From positions 434,001 through 498,000 of the forward strand of contig JARWIR010000093.1 of assembly GCA_029959085.1 (NCBI GenBank): 64,000 nucleotides of DNA, written 5' to 3'. Made by a program: the position numbers and the translations under genes. Positions 1-9,968 of the stretch are shown one piece after another (positions within the stretch are counted from its first letter, which is position 1; each line of letters opens with the position of its first letter). The notes under the pieces were generated by a model that ran no database searches, was not told the DNA's origin, and saw only the letters and a list, made by a program, of their open reading frames with translations. Source of the stretch: Nemophila menziesii (taxonomy: Eukaryota > Streptophyta > Magnoliopsida > Boraginales > Hydrophyllaceae).

Positions 1-1795
1 AGTACTGTTCTTCCTTATGCTAAACCCATTCATCCTAGCGTAGAAGTTATAGAAACTATACGCTTACTCATCAGTTTTGAATCTCAAACTCAATAACTCA
101 TCCTTCGTAATATGATGCAATGAGTCGATTAAATCGGCAAAACCATTCATTTTACCTATATTCCAAAATAAATATATTACTTGTTTTATATTTCTTCTAA
201 TGCTATTTATCTATATTTCCCATGATAATAACATTCTATTACATATCTACTATCTTGAAGAGATAATTTTGTATGCTACTCTTAAATTTTTATTTGCAAT
301 GATAAATACAAAAATATTTTTTAATTTAGTTCATTAAAATATATCTATTTTATTTTCGAAAGTTACATAAAATAAAATAAAAACCATACAATTAATTTAC
401 TCATATACCTTTAATGCTAATACAATTTATATTTTATAAAATTGAAATTAATATTTATATAACGTTTTAAATTTTTTAAATACGATTAAATTTATTCATT
501 ACTAAATTAAAAAATTAGTAAACTTATTTCATAAATTTTATTCCAAAATAACAATAATTAGTTTTTTAAAATATTAATATTACTTGAAGTAATAGTAATT
601 TGTTTTCGATAATTAAAGACATTTTTCTTTTCCATTAATAATATGCTCAAATATATTTACTTTTTAACTATAATTGTTTATGTTAGTAATACACGTTATT
701 AAAATTGCTATTCTTATAATAAGCTAACATTTTTCTTTTTTATTCTATTTATTAAAATTTCGTTAATACCGTTTTAAATAAATAATACATAACCTTTTAA
801 TAATTTATTCATTACAAAATTCAATCTATTTTTCCCCCTCGTAAATATCATCTAAATAAGGATATTAAATTTCTTTGATAATATAATTTCATTTACAATA
901 ATCATTAGGTTAAAAAATATTAATCTTTTAGTTAAAAATACTTCCATTATCTACTAAATATTTTCCTAACACATTATTCTCCAAAATAATTATCCTAACA
1001 ATTTCGTAAATCTTCAACAAACATAATATAATCCCAATAAATTTTTTTCTATACATACAATCTTATTATTTTCCTACAACAAATCTCGATTCTTTATATA
1101 TACATTATATCTATCATTACTATAATTCCTACAAATAAAAATCATTACTATTAATATATTAAACAATTACCTTGCTTATATTTTATAAAATAAAATACGA
1201 AAATAAGTAAAATGTAAATAAACACTCAAGAATTGATAAGAAGACATACCTTGATAGATTGCTACTCCTTGAACATATATATAAATTAGAAAATGATGTA
1301 ATTATTTGTAATGAAATATTTATATCTAGGAAATATTTATAAATTAGGAGACATACCTTGGGATATTTGCATATGTTTCAAACTAATATATATAGCCAAA
1401 TTCTAGAAATGGTTGTTGAAATTAGAATTAATTTTCATTAATGTTGTTATTTAATCTCAACCACTACAAATTTTAATATTTTTCCAACTAAAATGCTAAT
1501 TAAAAAATTAATTTTCGCAAAGACACGTTTTTTATATTGCAATTAGAAAATTTAAATTAGGTTTAATACAAAATATACATTTGCAAATTAATTTTTTCAT
1601 TAATTTAATTACAAATTTACATTTACATATACTTCATTGATAAACGAAATTATCACCTACTTAAAATTAATTATTAAATTATTTATTAGTATAAAAATAT
1701 TATTTAGTAAAAAAAAAATTATGCACCAATTAAAACAGTTTAATTAAAATAAATAGCTAATTATTTAATACATAATCTATTTAATTATTATTATT
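1..1795. other. AT-rich non-coding stretch
   Basis: Very AT-rich sequence with stop codons in all frames and many short A/T runs. I see no open reading frame, RNA gene, terminal inverted repeat or LTR boundary here. It may be decayed transposon or intergenic DNA. Confidence 0.6.
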
Positions 1796-2111
1796 ACTCT
1801 ACGAGAATAAGCCTATAAGGGACTTAAAGTGCAATTAATTCGGTTAGGTGGCCACGTGGCAACACCCCATTGAATTCGCGTGCCACTTTTCGCCTTCTGA
1901 TTGGTCCGCCGTCAACTTTATGAGAATATGCCTCGCAGGGGTAGTTGAGTAAATGCATTAAATGGGGTGGTTGGTAATAAATGAAACTTGGCCACGTGTC
2001 GAAATCGGAACGGTGGGCTGGTCATTTTCTTCCACGTGTCGTCATCCTGTTGGTCAACGCGTCACATCCACTTTATGAGAATATGCCTATTACCGCATGG
2101 AAGATAAATCC
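1796..2111 (+). repeat. Imperfect direct repeats with G-box motifs
   Basis: The motif GAGAATAWGCCT occurs three times in the same orientation, near 1801, 1922 and 2077. The last two copies share a longer core, ACTTTATGAGAATATGCCT. Between them lie several CACGTG G-box cores (near 1853, 1993 and 2032) in GCCACGTGTCG-like contexts. The block ends exactly where BTAF1 homology begins (about 2112). It resembles the subterminal repeats of a Mutator-like element end, but no partner end was found, so its class is unproven. Confidence 0.5.
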
Positions 2112-2435
2112 GTTTATGTAGCTCAGCGATGATGTTAGCACCACTAGGGAAATATTCAGACAAAACATGCGAAAGTGATTCCGGAACCTTCTCACCAACT
2201 ACTAGTAAAGGATGACTACATAGTTTTAGCAAGTATTGTAGCGCCTATTTATAAAAAATTTAACCAGAAATCAGACATAAATTAATGAAAATAGCAACGA
2301 AAAATTAAAAAAACACGCTTTACCTGGAAAACATGAGAAGATGCATTTTTTGGAGTACGATTTTCACCTGAATCAGGTTCGTTTAATTTAACAATGTTTG
2401 AAATTTCTTGTCTAGCGTGTGAGCCCGAGAATTGT
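2112..2435 (-). pseudogene. BTAF1/MOT1 gene fragment, downstream part
   Basis: On the minus strand this continues the Snf2-type ATPase fragment found at 19719-20996. Joined across the MULE insertion, the exon reads QLKLYEQFSGSHARQEIS and ends near 2324 in HVFQ followed by a GT donor. After a short intron the next exon starts near 2244 with ALQYLLKLCSHPLLVVGEKV and runs to ...AELHK near 2112. The order and motifs match the region after the Snf2 helicase domain of plant BTAF1 (Mot1), which uses ATP to remove TATA-binding protein from DNA. Homology stops abruptly at about 2112, so the gene has no proper 3' end here. The piece has no stop codon of its own in the exons. It is a pseudogene because it is truncated and split by 17 kb. 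Confidence 0.85.
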
Positions 2436-2444
2436 TCGTAAAGT
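2436..2444. repeat. 9-bp target-site duplication, left copy (MULE)
   Basis: TCGTAAAGT directly precedes the left terminal inverted repeat and is repeated exactly at 19719-19727. Nine-bp duplications are the hallmark of Mutator superfamily insertion. Removing one copy restores the BTAF1 reading frame. Confidence 0.95.
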
Positions 2445-2480
2445 GAGTCTGTCTTGCGTACATTTCGTGTAGGTACGCGG
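2445..2480 (+). repeat. MULE left terminal inverted repeat
   Basis: Starts GAGTCTGTCTTGCG and ends GTAGGTACGCGG. It pairs with the reverse complement of 19683-19718 at 30 of 36 positions, including an 11-base identical block CGTGTAGGTAC. Confidence 0.93.
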
Positions 2481-2701
2481 AAGGGAGATGAAGACACGTG
2501 GCAGCGGATCGATGAGGTGGCGAAATCTCGGCCACCAAAATTATAATATTATTTAATTAGTTTGACAAATGACCAAAACACCCCTCTGCAAGTAATCATT
2601 ACGTATTGTCACGTCAATGAACAGTATTTTTTTTATTTTTTTATTCGATGAATAGTAAATATATTATTATTTAATGTAAAAATATTATTATTTTATTAAT
2701 G

Positions 2702-2965
2702 TTTTTGTTCCGACATTGTTCTGTAATGGCGGCGGGTGTGTATATTTTTGTTCCAAAAAATACGGCGCGGCATAATTTTTGTTCCGTAATGTCAAACGTC
2801 CGACCAAAAATAATAAAAAAAAGAATTACACGTGTCAAGCTGTAATTAAATTGTAATATTTTAATACGTCACATCGAAGCAAGTGGATCGGCATTTTTGA
2901 ATTAATTTTCTTAGTGTATTTTTTCGTTCCAAGATAGGTAGATGTAGTGTAATTTTTTGTTCCTT
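2702..2965 (+). repeat. Left subterminal repeats of the MULE
   Basis: The motif TTTTTGTTCC (or TTTTCGTTCC) recurs about five times (near 2702, 2746, 2777, 2920 and 2953), with ACACGTGTCAAGC at 2828-2840. The right end of the element carries the same motifs in inverted orientation. They may be transposase-binding or promoter elements; that role is inferred. Confidence 0.6.
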
Positions 2966-3405
2966 TGCTCTTTATTTTTTTTGTTTGTCGTTTAGTGAAG
3001 ATATTTCTTTAGGATTTACGTAATTAGTTTGCGATCGGGTCGGATTAAACCTTTGCTTAGGTTCGTTTTTTTCTTAGGATCTAGTTGTTTTTTATTTGCA
3101 ATTTAAAATTGCATATATTGGATTTGTTGTTGACGTTTTTTTTAATTTTTTTTAGATATTATGTATATTAAATATGAAGGGATATTTATGTATTATGTTA
3201 ATTGTTTAATTAAAAAATGTATATTAGTAGTGGTGTGGTGTTGTTGTAATTTGTATTACTTTTCTAGGTAGTAAATATAGTACGGGTGACGGGATGTTGA
3301 CGGGATGGGTGATTGTGATTTGGTAGGTAGATAATGTAGTGGATATAGAGTGACCTTTCAACCACCGAAGAGGTGTTTTAGTGAGTGAAGGATGTATAAT
3401 TTGCC

Positions 3406-3414
3406 TATAAAAGG
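3406..3414 (+). promoter_or_regulatory. TATA box of the transposase gene
   Basis: TATAAAAGG lies about 960 bp inside the left end of the MULE and about 760 bp before the first in-frame ATG of the transposase. A leader and possibly a 5' intron would fill that gap: an acceptor-like CTAAC...CCCTAG lies at 4063-4080. Confidence 0.5.
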
Positions 3415-4164
3415 AAGAGTGGTGAGGGGTTAGGGAAAACCATCCAAAAGTTCTATCATATTACTTGAAGTTTCGAGATTATCATAGTGTAGGAGTTTTT
3501 AACCGGTTGAGAAACCAGCAAGAGGAATGTCTTTAAACGGTTAGTGGTTGCATTTAATTTATTATTTTTTAGGGTTGGAGTATCGTATTTACTATATTAT
3601 AGTTTTTGTGCTTTTAATATTTTAAATCAATTGTAGATCGATAATATTTACCCATTGTATATTGTTTATAGAATATTATGTACGTAAAAATTGTTAAAAA
3701 TTTCATCTTGCCGTATAAAATTTATATATTGTTGATATATTTGATATTTTTTCCCTTTATTAAAATTTATATCAAACATCGGCAATAATTGTTGTAAAAG
3801 TTAACGTAGTAGTTATGTAAATTGGAAAATCAACATAATGTAGTTGTTTTAAGTAAATCCTTAATTTTTTTTCCATCCCAGACATTAAATAATATTTTTT
3901 TCATTTAGTTCACGAAAGAGTTAGATTTATGTAGTCAAAATTAATAATACTATCATAAACGTATTTACGGATGTATTTGATTCGGTGGTCTTCTATGTTA
4001 CTTTTTTTAATGTAAGGAGATATCTAATTACACGGATTTGCTATATTTTCGAATTTCATATTCTAACATGCAAACCCTAGTACTTGCGTCCTAATCCTGT
4101 GCCAGTTGTAGGCCTTGCAGGTAGCAGTTCCGTAAACGTTGTTGCCCAACCGATTGGTGATGAC

Positions 4165-6303
4165 ATGGTAACATCTCTGACCCATGAAGATGTGATGCGG
4201 ATGCGGTTCAATAACGAGGAAGAAGCGTACGTGTTTTATAACACTTACGCTCGTGCAATGGGGTTTAGTGTTCGGAAGGATCGGTTGGATAGGGCGGCGG
4301 GCAAGGGTAGCCAAGTCGTTGGTAGGCTGTTCCTTTGTTCGTGTGCTGGCTTTCGTCTAAAAGAGTATGTCGATATGAAAGAAAGAGTTCGAGGTCACAG
4401 GGTCGAGACAAGGTGTGGATGTAAGGCTCGTCTACAGATAAAATACGAGAAATCATTTGGATGCTTCGTTGTGATTCGATTTGTGTATGAGCACAATCAC
4501 GATTTATCTCCATCAGCTAGCTGTCACCACCTGCGGTCCCACAGGCGCATTGACGAAGGCCATCTCGATCAAGCCAAATCGTTGAGAGCTTCGGGTGTTC
4601 CTACAACTAAGATAATGGACGTGTTAGTTAGGGAGGCTGGGTCATATCAAAACGTGGGTTTCTTGAGGAAAGACCTCTACAACGCTCTAGGTAGGATTAG
4701 GTCGGGCGAGGTTAGCGCTGGGGATGTTAACGCGACACTGGCCTACCTGGATGCACGTTGTGAGACCGATCCGTTGTTTTTTTTTAAATACACGTTAGAC
4801 GGAGAGAACCGTTTGGAAAGGATGTTCTTTTGCGATGGGAGGTCCAGGAGAGAGTTCGCGCTATTCGGAGACGTCCTCGTTTTTTACGCCACCTATAAGA
4901 CCAACGCCTATTGTTTCCCGGTCGTTGTGTTGGCGGGGGTCAACAACCACCGTAAGACATTTATATTCGATATCGCGTTGCTTAAGTACGAGACAACGGA
5001 ATCGTATGTTTGGGTCCTAGAGACACTGACTGAGTCAATGCACGGGAAGAAACCGATTTTCGTTGTAACGGACGGCGATAGATCAATGTCTGCGGCAATC
5101 GAACTAGTTTACCCCCGCGTAGGCCACCGTTTATGTTCCTGGCATCTGACTCGCAACGCCGTTACAAACGTAAAAGTTGAGGGATTTGGTAGTATCTTCA
5201 AGAAGCTCATGCGGCTTCCAGTTACGATCGAGTTGTTTGAAGAAGCCTGGTGGCAGATGGTTACTGAGAACGGTCTACTAGATGACAAATGGGTACGTGA
5301 GACTTACGCGAAGCATACCATGTGGGCTGAGGCATATTTACGGGGTAATTTTTTTGGTTTTGTCAAGTCAACGCAGCGCTGTGAAGGTATGAACGCTTAC
5401 ATTAACAGGTTCTTAAACAAGCAGCTCAGGTTTATAGAATTTGTAAAACTGTTTCTGAACGGAATGGTCACTATTAGGGAAAACACCACCAAAGAAGAAT
5501 ACCTCACGAACCAAACTACTCCCGTGCCCACGACTTTGTTGCATGAGATCGAAGTTAAAGCCAATAAGCAATTCACCCGGGCTCTTTTTTTAAAAGTTAA
5601 AAAGGAAATTGTCAACCAAGGAGACCTATCTCATTCAACAGCGTCACAGATATGCGGAAGTCGCACCTTTGTTGTCACGTCGTACCAAAACCCCAGGCTT
5701 GTCAGGAAAGTTTGTATCTCCTCTGACGGGTGCACTCTTAGGTTGGCTTGCAATTGCCTCCTGTTTGAGTCACGTGGAATACCATGCAGACATATGTTCT
5801 ACGTGATGAAGATCGAGTGGATTAGACAGATCCCAGATAGTTGTGTTATGTTCAGATGGACCCCTAACAGCAGCCTTACAATAAAAGACAAGTGTTTAGC
5901 CGATTTCAGACCATCAGATAAAGAGTTAGGCAGGTTGGGTTACCTAAATGCAAAGTGGAAGGACGTGCGGTACCACGCGGCCCGTAGCGATAGGGGTTAC
6001 AACGATACACTAGAAGCGTTCACCAACTTGGTCGCTAGGACAAGTAACTTTCCAAACACAGATGGCACGAATTTCGAGATTCCACCTCCTCCAACACAGA
6101 ACCTCGCTAATGACCCGCTCGTTGCAAGACCCAAAGGAACAACCACTGCCCAGCCTCGTCGGTGTAGTCGATGTAGACTACCAGGACACCAGAAGAATAA
6201 CTGCCCGGTCAAACGATCCAGGTTGCAGGACGAGGCTTCCGAGGCCGATATATCTCATTCCGATGTTGTACCAGAAATGTCCCCCCATTTCGTGTTTTAT
6301 TAA
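4165..6303 (+). CDS. FAR1/FRS-type MULE transposase
   Basis: An uninterrupted frame runs from an in-frame stop at 4078 to TAA at 6301-6303; the first ATG is at 4165 (712 aa). An upstream exon cannot be excluded, since CCCTAG at 4075-4080 looks like a splice acceptor. Domains in order: a FAR1 DNA-binding domain with CGC and HNHDLS zinc ligands; the MULE transposase domain with VTDGDRSM, HRLCSWHLTRN and TQRCEGMN; a SWIM zinc finger (CNC...GIPCRHMF); and a C-terminal CCHC knuckle, CSRCRLPGHQKNNC. The second acidic residue (TDGD) and the Glu (RCEGMN) of the DDE triad are present. The first Asp, expected in VF-D-ATYKTN, is Tyr at codon 4885-4887. The gene lies just inside the left TIR, which makes it the element's mudrA-like gene. 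It would act in the nucleus, binding the TIRs and catalysing cut-and-paste transposition. The Tyr suggests this copy is catalytically inactive or repurposed. Confidence 0.93.
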   Translation: MVTSLTHEDVMRMRFNNEEEAYVFYNTYARAMGFSVRKDRLDRAAGKGSQVVGRLFLCSCAGFRLKEYVDMKERVRGHRVETRCGCKARLQIKYEKSFGCFVVIRFVYEHNHDLSPSASCHHLRSHRRIDEGHLDQAKSLRASGVPTTKIMDVLVREAGSYQNVGFLRKDLYNALGRIRSGEVSAGDVNATLAYLDARCETDPLFFFKYTLDGENRLERMFFCDGRSRREFALFGDVLVFYATYKTNAYCFPVVVLAGVNNHRKTFIFDIALLKYETTESYVWVLETLTESMHGKKPIFVVTDGDRSMSAAIELVYPRVGHRLCSWHLTRNAVTNVKVEGFGSIFKKLMRLPVTIELFEEAWWQMVTENGLLDDKWVRETYAKHTMWAEAYLRGNFFGFVKSTQRCEGMNAYINRFLNKQLRFIEFVKLFLNGMVTIRENTTKEEYLTNQTTPVPTTLLHEIEVKANKQFTRALFLKVKKEIVNQGDLSHSTASQICGSRTFVVTSYQNPRLVRKVCISSDGCTLRLACNCLLFESRGIPCRHMFYVMKIEWIRQIPDSCVMFRWTPNSSLTIKDKCLADFRPSDKELGRLGYLNAKWKDVRYHAARSDRGYNDTLEAFTNLVARTSNFPNTDGTNFEIPPPPTQNLANDPLVARPKGTTTAQPRRCSRCRLPGHQKNNCPVKRSRLQDEASEADISHSDVVPEMSPHFVFY

Positions 6304-6436
6304 TGTAGTGTAACGTAAGCTGTTTTGTTTTTTGTATTCCCTATTACGTAATGTAACCTGGCTCCATTAGGTATTATTTTCCCTATTATGTAATGTAATC
6401 TCGCTTCATTTCGTGTTTTATTATTGTATTTTTATA

Positions 6437-7878
6437 AAAACTAGTGTTTCTACCATGAAATAGTCTAAAACAAGTGAAAGTTGACTAACGTTCAAAGTAA
6501 GTTGACTAGTGGTCAAAGTTAGTTGATTAATGGTCAAATCTCACTCTTTTTAGCTAATAACTAGTGATTCTACCATGAAAGAGTCAAGAACAAGTGAAAG
6601 TTGACTATTGGTCAAAGTTAGATGAATAATGGTCAAATCTCACTCTTTTTATCTCATAACTAGTGATTCTACCATGAATGAGTCAAGAACAAGTGAAAGT
6701 TGACTATTGGTCAAAGGTAGATGAATAATGGTCCAATCTCACTCTTTTTAGCTAATAGTAAGTAAGTGAAACTAGTGTTTCTACCATGAAAGAGTCTATA
6801 TCTAGTGAAAGTTGATTTCCGGTCAAAGTAAGTTGACTAGTGGTCAAATCTCACTTTTTTTTTTAAAAACTAGTGTTTCTACCATGAAAGAGTCTATATC
6901 TAGTGAAAGTTGATTTCCGGTCAAAGTAAGTTGACTAGTGGTCAAATCTCACTCTTTTTTTCTAACAACTAGTGTTTCTACCATGATAGAGTCTAAAACT
7001 AGTGAAAGTTGATTTCGGGTCAAAGTAAGTTGACTAGTGGTCAAATCTCACTCTTTTTTTCTAAAAAATAGTGTTTCTACCATGATAGAGTCTAAAACTA
7101 GTGAAAGTTGATTTCCGGTCAAAGTAAGTTGACTAGTGGTCAAATCTCACTCTTTTTTTCTAAAAACTAGTGTTTCTACCATGATAGAGTCTAAAACTAG
7201 TGAAAGTTGATTTCCGGTCAAAGTAAGTTGACTAGTGATCAAATCTCATTCTTTTTTTCTAAAAACTAGTGTTTCTACCATGAAATAGTCTAAAACTAGT
7301 GAAAGTTGATTTCCGGTCAAAGTAAGTTGACTAGTGGTCAAATCTCACTCTTTTTTTCTAACAACTAGTGTTTCTACCATGATAGAGTCAAGAACTAGAG
7401 TCAAGAAAGAGTCAAGAAAGGTAGATGAATAATGGTCCAACCTCACTTTTTTTTTTATAAAAACTAGTGTTACTACCATGAAAGAGTCTATATCTAGTGA
7501 AAGTTGATTTCCGGTCAAAGTAAGTTGACTAGTGGTCAAATCTCACTCTTTTTTTTTTATAAAAACTAGTGTTTCTACCATGAAAGAGTCTATATCTAGT
7601 GAAAGCTGATTTCCGGTCAAAGTAAGTTGACTAGTGGTCAAATCTCACTCTTTTTTTTATAAAATCTAGTGTTTCTACCATGAAAGAATCTATATCTAGT
7701 GAAAGTTGATTTCCGGTCAAAGTAAGTTGACTAGTGGTCAAATCTCACTTTTTTTTATAAAAACTAGTGTTTCTACCATGAAAGAGTCTATATCTAGTGA
7801 AAGTTGATTTCCGGTCAAAGTAAGTTGACTAGTGGTCAAATCTCACTCTTTTTTTTTTATAAAATCTAGTGTTTCAAC
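6437..7878. repeat. ~98-bp minisatellite, about 14 copies, rich in W-box motifs
   Basis: Units start with CTAGTGTTTCTACCATGA and recur about every 98-100 bp (first spacing about 120) from 6441 to 7876. The last unit is cut short. Most units contain TTGACTAGTGGTCAA, an inverted pair of W-box cores (TTGAC), plus another GGTCAA about 20 bp upstream. That gives roughly 40 W-box cores in 1.4 kb. The first two or three units are more divergent than the rest, and the right-hand units share AAAGAGTCTATATCTAG. The array lies between the convergent 3' ends of the transposase and F-box genes, inside the MULE. W-boxes bind WRKY transcription factors; any such role here is inferred. Confidence 0.95.
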
Positions 7879-8029
7879 CACATATTATATAAAATAAGTT
7901 GGCTATATCTACTACTACTTACGAAACCTAGATAAACATTTTCCTAAATAATAAATACCAAACTAGCCTAACATGAAAGATAATTCAACCTAATATTACA
8001 TAAAATAAACAATCTATCTAAGATCTTGT

Positions 8030-9183
8030 TCAAACAGTCGGTTGCTCAACGGAAATCAAACTTTCCTTGTACGGTTGTATGTGTTTGTAGTAAATTCGCA
8101 GACTGCCTATAATTCTTTGGTTAATATCACACGAGACTAGTTCTTCCTCGAATCGGTGGTCCTCGTTGTAGTGGTAGCTCCCGCAAAGCAAAGCTCGGTC
8201 TCGCCAATAGAATAAGCAATGATTGTAACCTAATGGACCAACTCGGTATAGCTGGGCCCATGAATTTTCCACACCGTAAACGGGCATCGACCAAACATCA
8301 ACACACCACGCATGTGCTCCATATAATTTGTTTTCCACTCTTTCAAACACGGCCAGGGATCCGTTTACCAATCCTAAATTGTTGCTGAGAACACCCCTAG
8401 GTAACTCCATTTCTCCAAATTCATTTGTTGTGACATCACAAGTGACGATTGAGTATCTAGAAAGATGAATGTCAGATGGTTCTGTGGGTTGAAACCTACC
8501 ATTTCTCGGTCTAGCCGTCCAATGGAGGACTCCGTTGCATGGCACACCTGTACCGGTTAAGTGGGGGAAATTGTAATCAAGCCTTAACCATGTTCTACTT
8601 GTAAAATTGTACACGCATGTAGTTAAAGTGCGATCAACTTGTACGAATGCGAATATTTTGAACTCGTTAGTTACCGGTGAGCATCCAAGACCAATCGTTC
8701 GTACTGTAGCAAATCCGTTCCATCCTTTGAATCTTTTCGCCTTTCTTGTTACGCCATCAGCTTCAACATAATTTGCCAAATATTGTACTACGTCTGGAAT
8801 CTTGTTGAATGTTCTAGTGGCGGGGTTGCACAAGATGATGTCTGTATAGATAAAAAACCAACTAGTCCATGAGTGGACCAGGACATTGAAGGTGGGAAAT
8901 TAAAAATTCGTGGCCGTACATCTATGACAGAGTGTAACGATAGTGTTTCAGACCGGATGATTGATAATCTTGAAAATGGTTCTTGAAATAAAGGGTGGGT
9001 AGCCAAAAAATATTCACTGTTGTTCCTATTAGCCTGGAAATGCAATCTTACAAAGTAATCAGACTCTATCAAATGGCGCCACCTTTGACTAACACATTTC
9101 ATTCGCATGAGTTGCATGACGGTGTAGTTTAGCAAAATAAGAACAAGAACATGGTCTGGTAAATAAAATTCCATTGGTTGCAT
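8030..9183 (-). pseudogene. F-box protein with FBA domain, one-base frameshift
   Basis: The first ATG is at 9183 (MQPMEFYLPDHVL), and a TGA stop lies at 8030-8032. Residues 5-50 form an F-box (LPDHVL..ILL....LMRMKCVSQRWRHLI). The C-terminal two thirds resemble the F-box-associated interaction domain (LCNPATRTFNKIP, GWNGFATVRTIGLGCSP, GVPCNGVLHW). Such proteins are substrate receptors of SCF ubiquitin ligases. The two halves lie in different frames. The change occurs at a run of six A on the plus strand (8852-8857); one more base there would join GLVGF directly to IYTDIILCNPATR. It is therefore a recent pseudogene or an assembly error at a homopolymer. Full length would be about 384 aa, normal for the family. 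It points toward the transposase across the minisatellite. Confidence 0.85.
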
Positions 9184-9268
9184 GGTGATGCTTGGAGAAT
9201 AAGTTTTCAAGTTTAAGATGTTTAAAGAATGGTTTTTTGTTTAATAAAAACCGTGGGATAATAATGGC

Positions 9269-9276
9269 TTTTTATA
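9269..9276 (-). promoter_or_regulatory. TATA box of the F-box gene
   Basis: The minus strand reads CTATAAAAAG about 85-95 bp upstream of the F-box ATG at 9183, a usual spacing for a plant TATA box plus a short leader. Confidence 0.5.
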
Positions 9277-9854
9277 GAATTTTTGTAACTAAAAATGTAA
9301 TGGGTAAGTTTATTTTGTACGTGGGGAAGTTTTTTTTCTTAGTGGGAAAGATATTCGTGTTATTGTTGAGTGGAGGAGTTATTTGGAGTGATTTATTTTA
9401 ATTTAATATTTTTTTAAATTTACATTCTTGATAAAACGTAGTATTATTGATATGAAGATATTGAATATTTTTAATTGGAGAATTTATATATTAAATAATT
9501 GATTTAGATTTGTATCCTAGGAAGTTGTTATATAGTGGAACATGTGTTATAATTTGGATATATTTTTTAATTGATTAGTTAATATTTTAAGAATCTGATT
9601 ATAAAGTAATCGTGGTTAAAATTTGGATTTGATTTATTAGATTAGATTTATTTAGTTAGATTTATCCGAATTAGGTACCGTAGTTATATTATCTTCTACG
9701 TTAAAGAATTGTGGAAATTTCCTCTGCTTAACATAGTTGATGTAGGCCATATTATATTTGTATATAGCTTGTCATGTAGGAGGTGTAGGCATAGCTCATC
9801 ACACCTATATGGAGCATTTGTCAACACTACCTACACAGGTTTTAGGGTTTGAGT

Positions 9855-9861
9855 ATATAGC
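9855..9861 (+). promoter_or_regulatory. TATA box of coiled-coil gene A
   Basis: TATATAG lies 114 bp before the ATG at 9969. A pyrimidine-rich leader with CTTCATCTTCCTCC follows, typical of plant 5' UTRs. Confidence 0.55.
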
Positions 9862-9968
9862 CACCCTACAGCCTATCTCTATCCCATCACAATAATTCAT
9901 ACACCTCCATCTTCATCTTCCTCCACAAAACATTCCTTTCGAATATCCTCCTTTCCAAAACAAGAGAA

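Noticed and set aside
2551..2600. First guess of the MULE left end at TTTGACAAATGACC with the right end at ...GGTAAATTGCTAAAG
   Set aside because: Those flanks show no duplication. The GAGT ends at 2445 and 19718 give 36-bp TIRs, a perfect 9-bp duplication and restore the interrupted exon.
4068..4094. ATG at 4068 as start of the transposase
   Set aside because: It is in another frame and meets TAA after eight codons. The transposase frame has a TAG at 4078, so the first usable ATG is 4165 unless an upstream exon exists.
6437..7878. CRISPR-like array
   Set aside because: Units repeat as a whole without unique spacers, and the setting is a plant transposon. It is a minisatellite.
9192..9401. 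69-codon plus-strand frame
   Set aside because: It overlaps the promoter and start of the F-box gene, is Phe/Leu/Val-rich from AT-rich sequence and shows no family motif.
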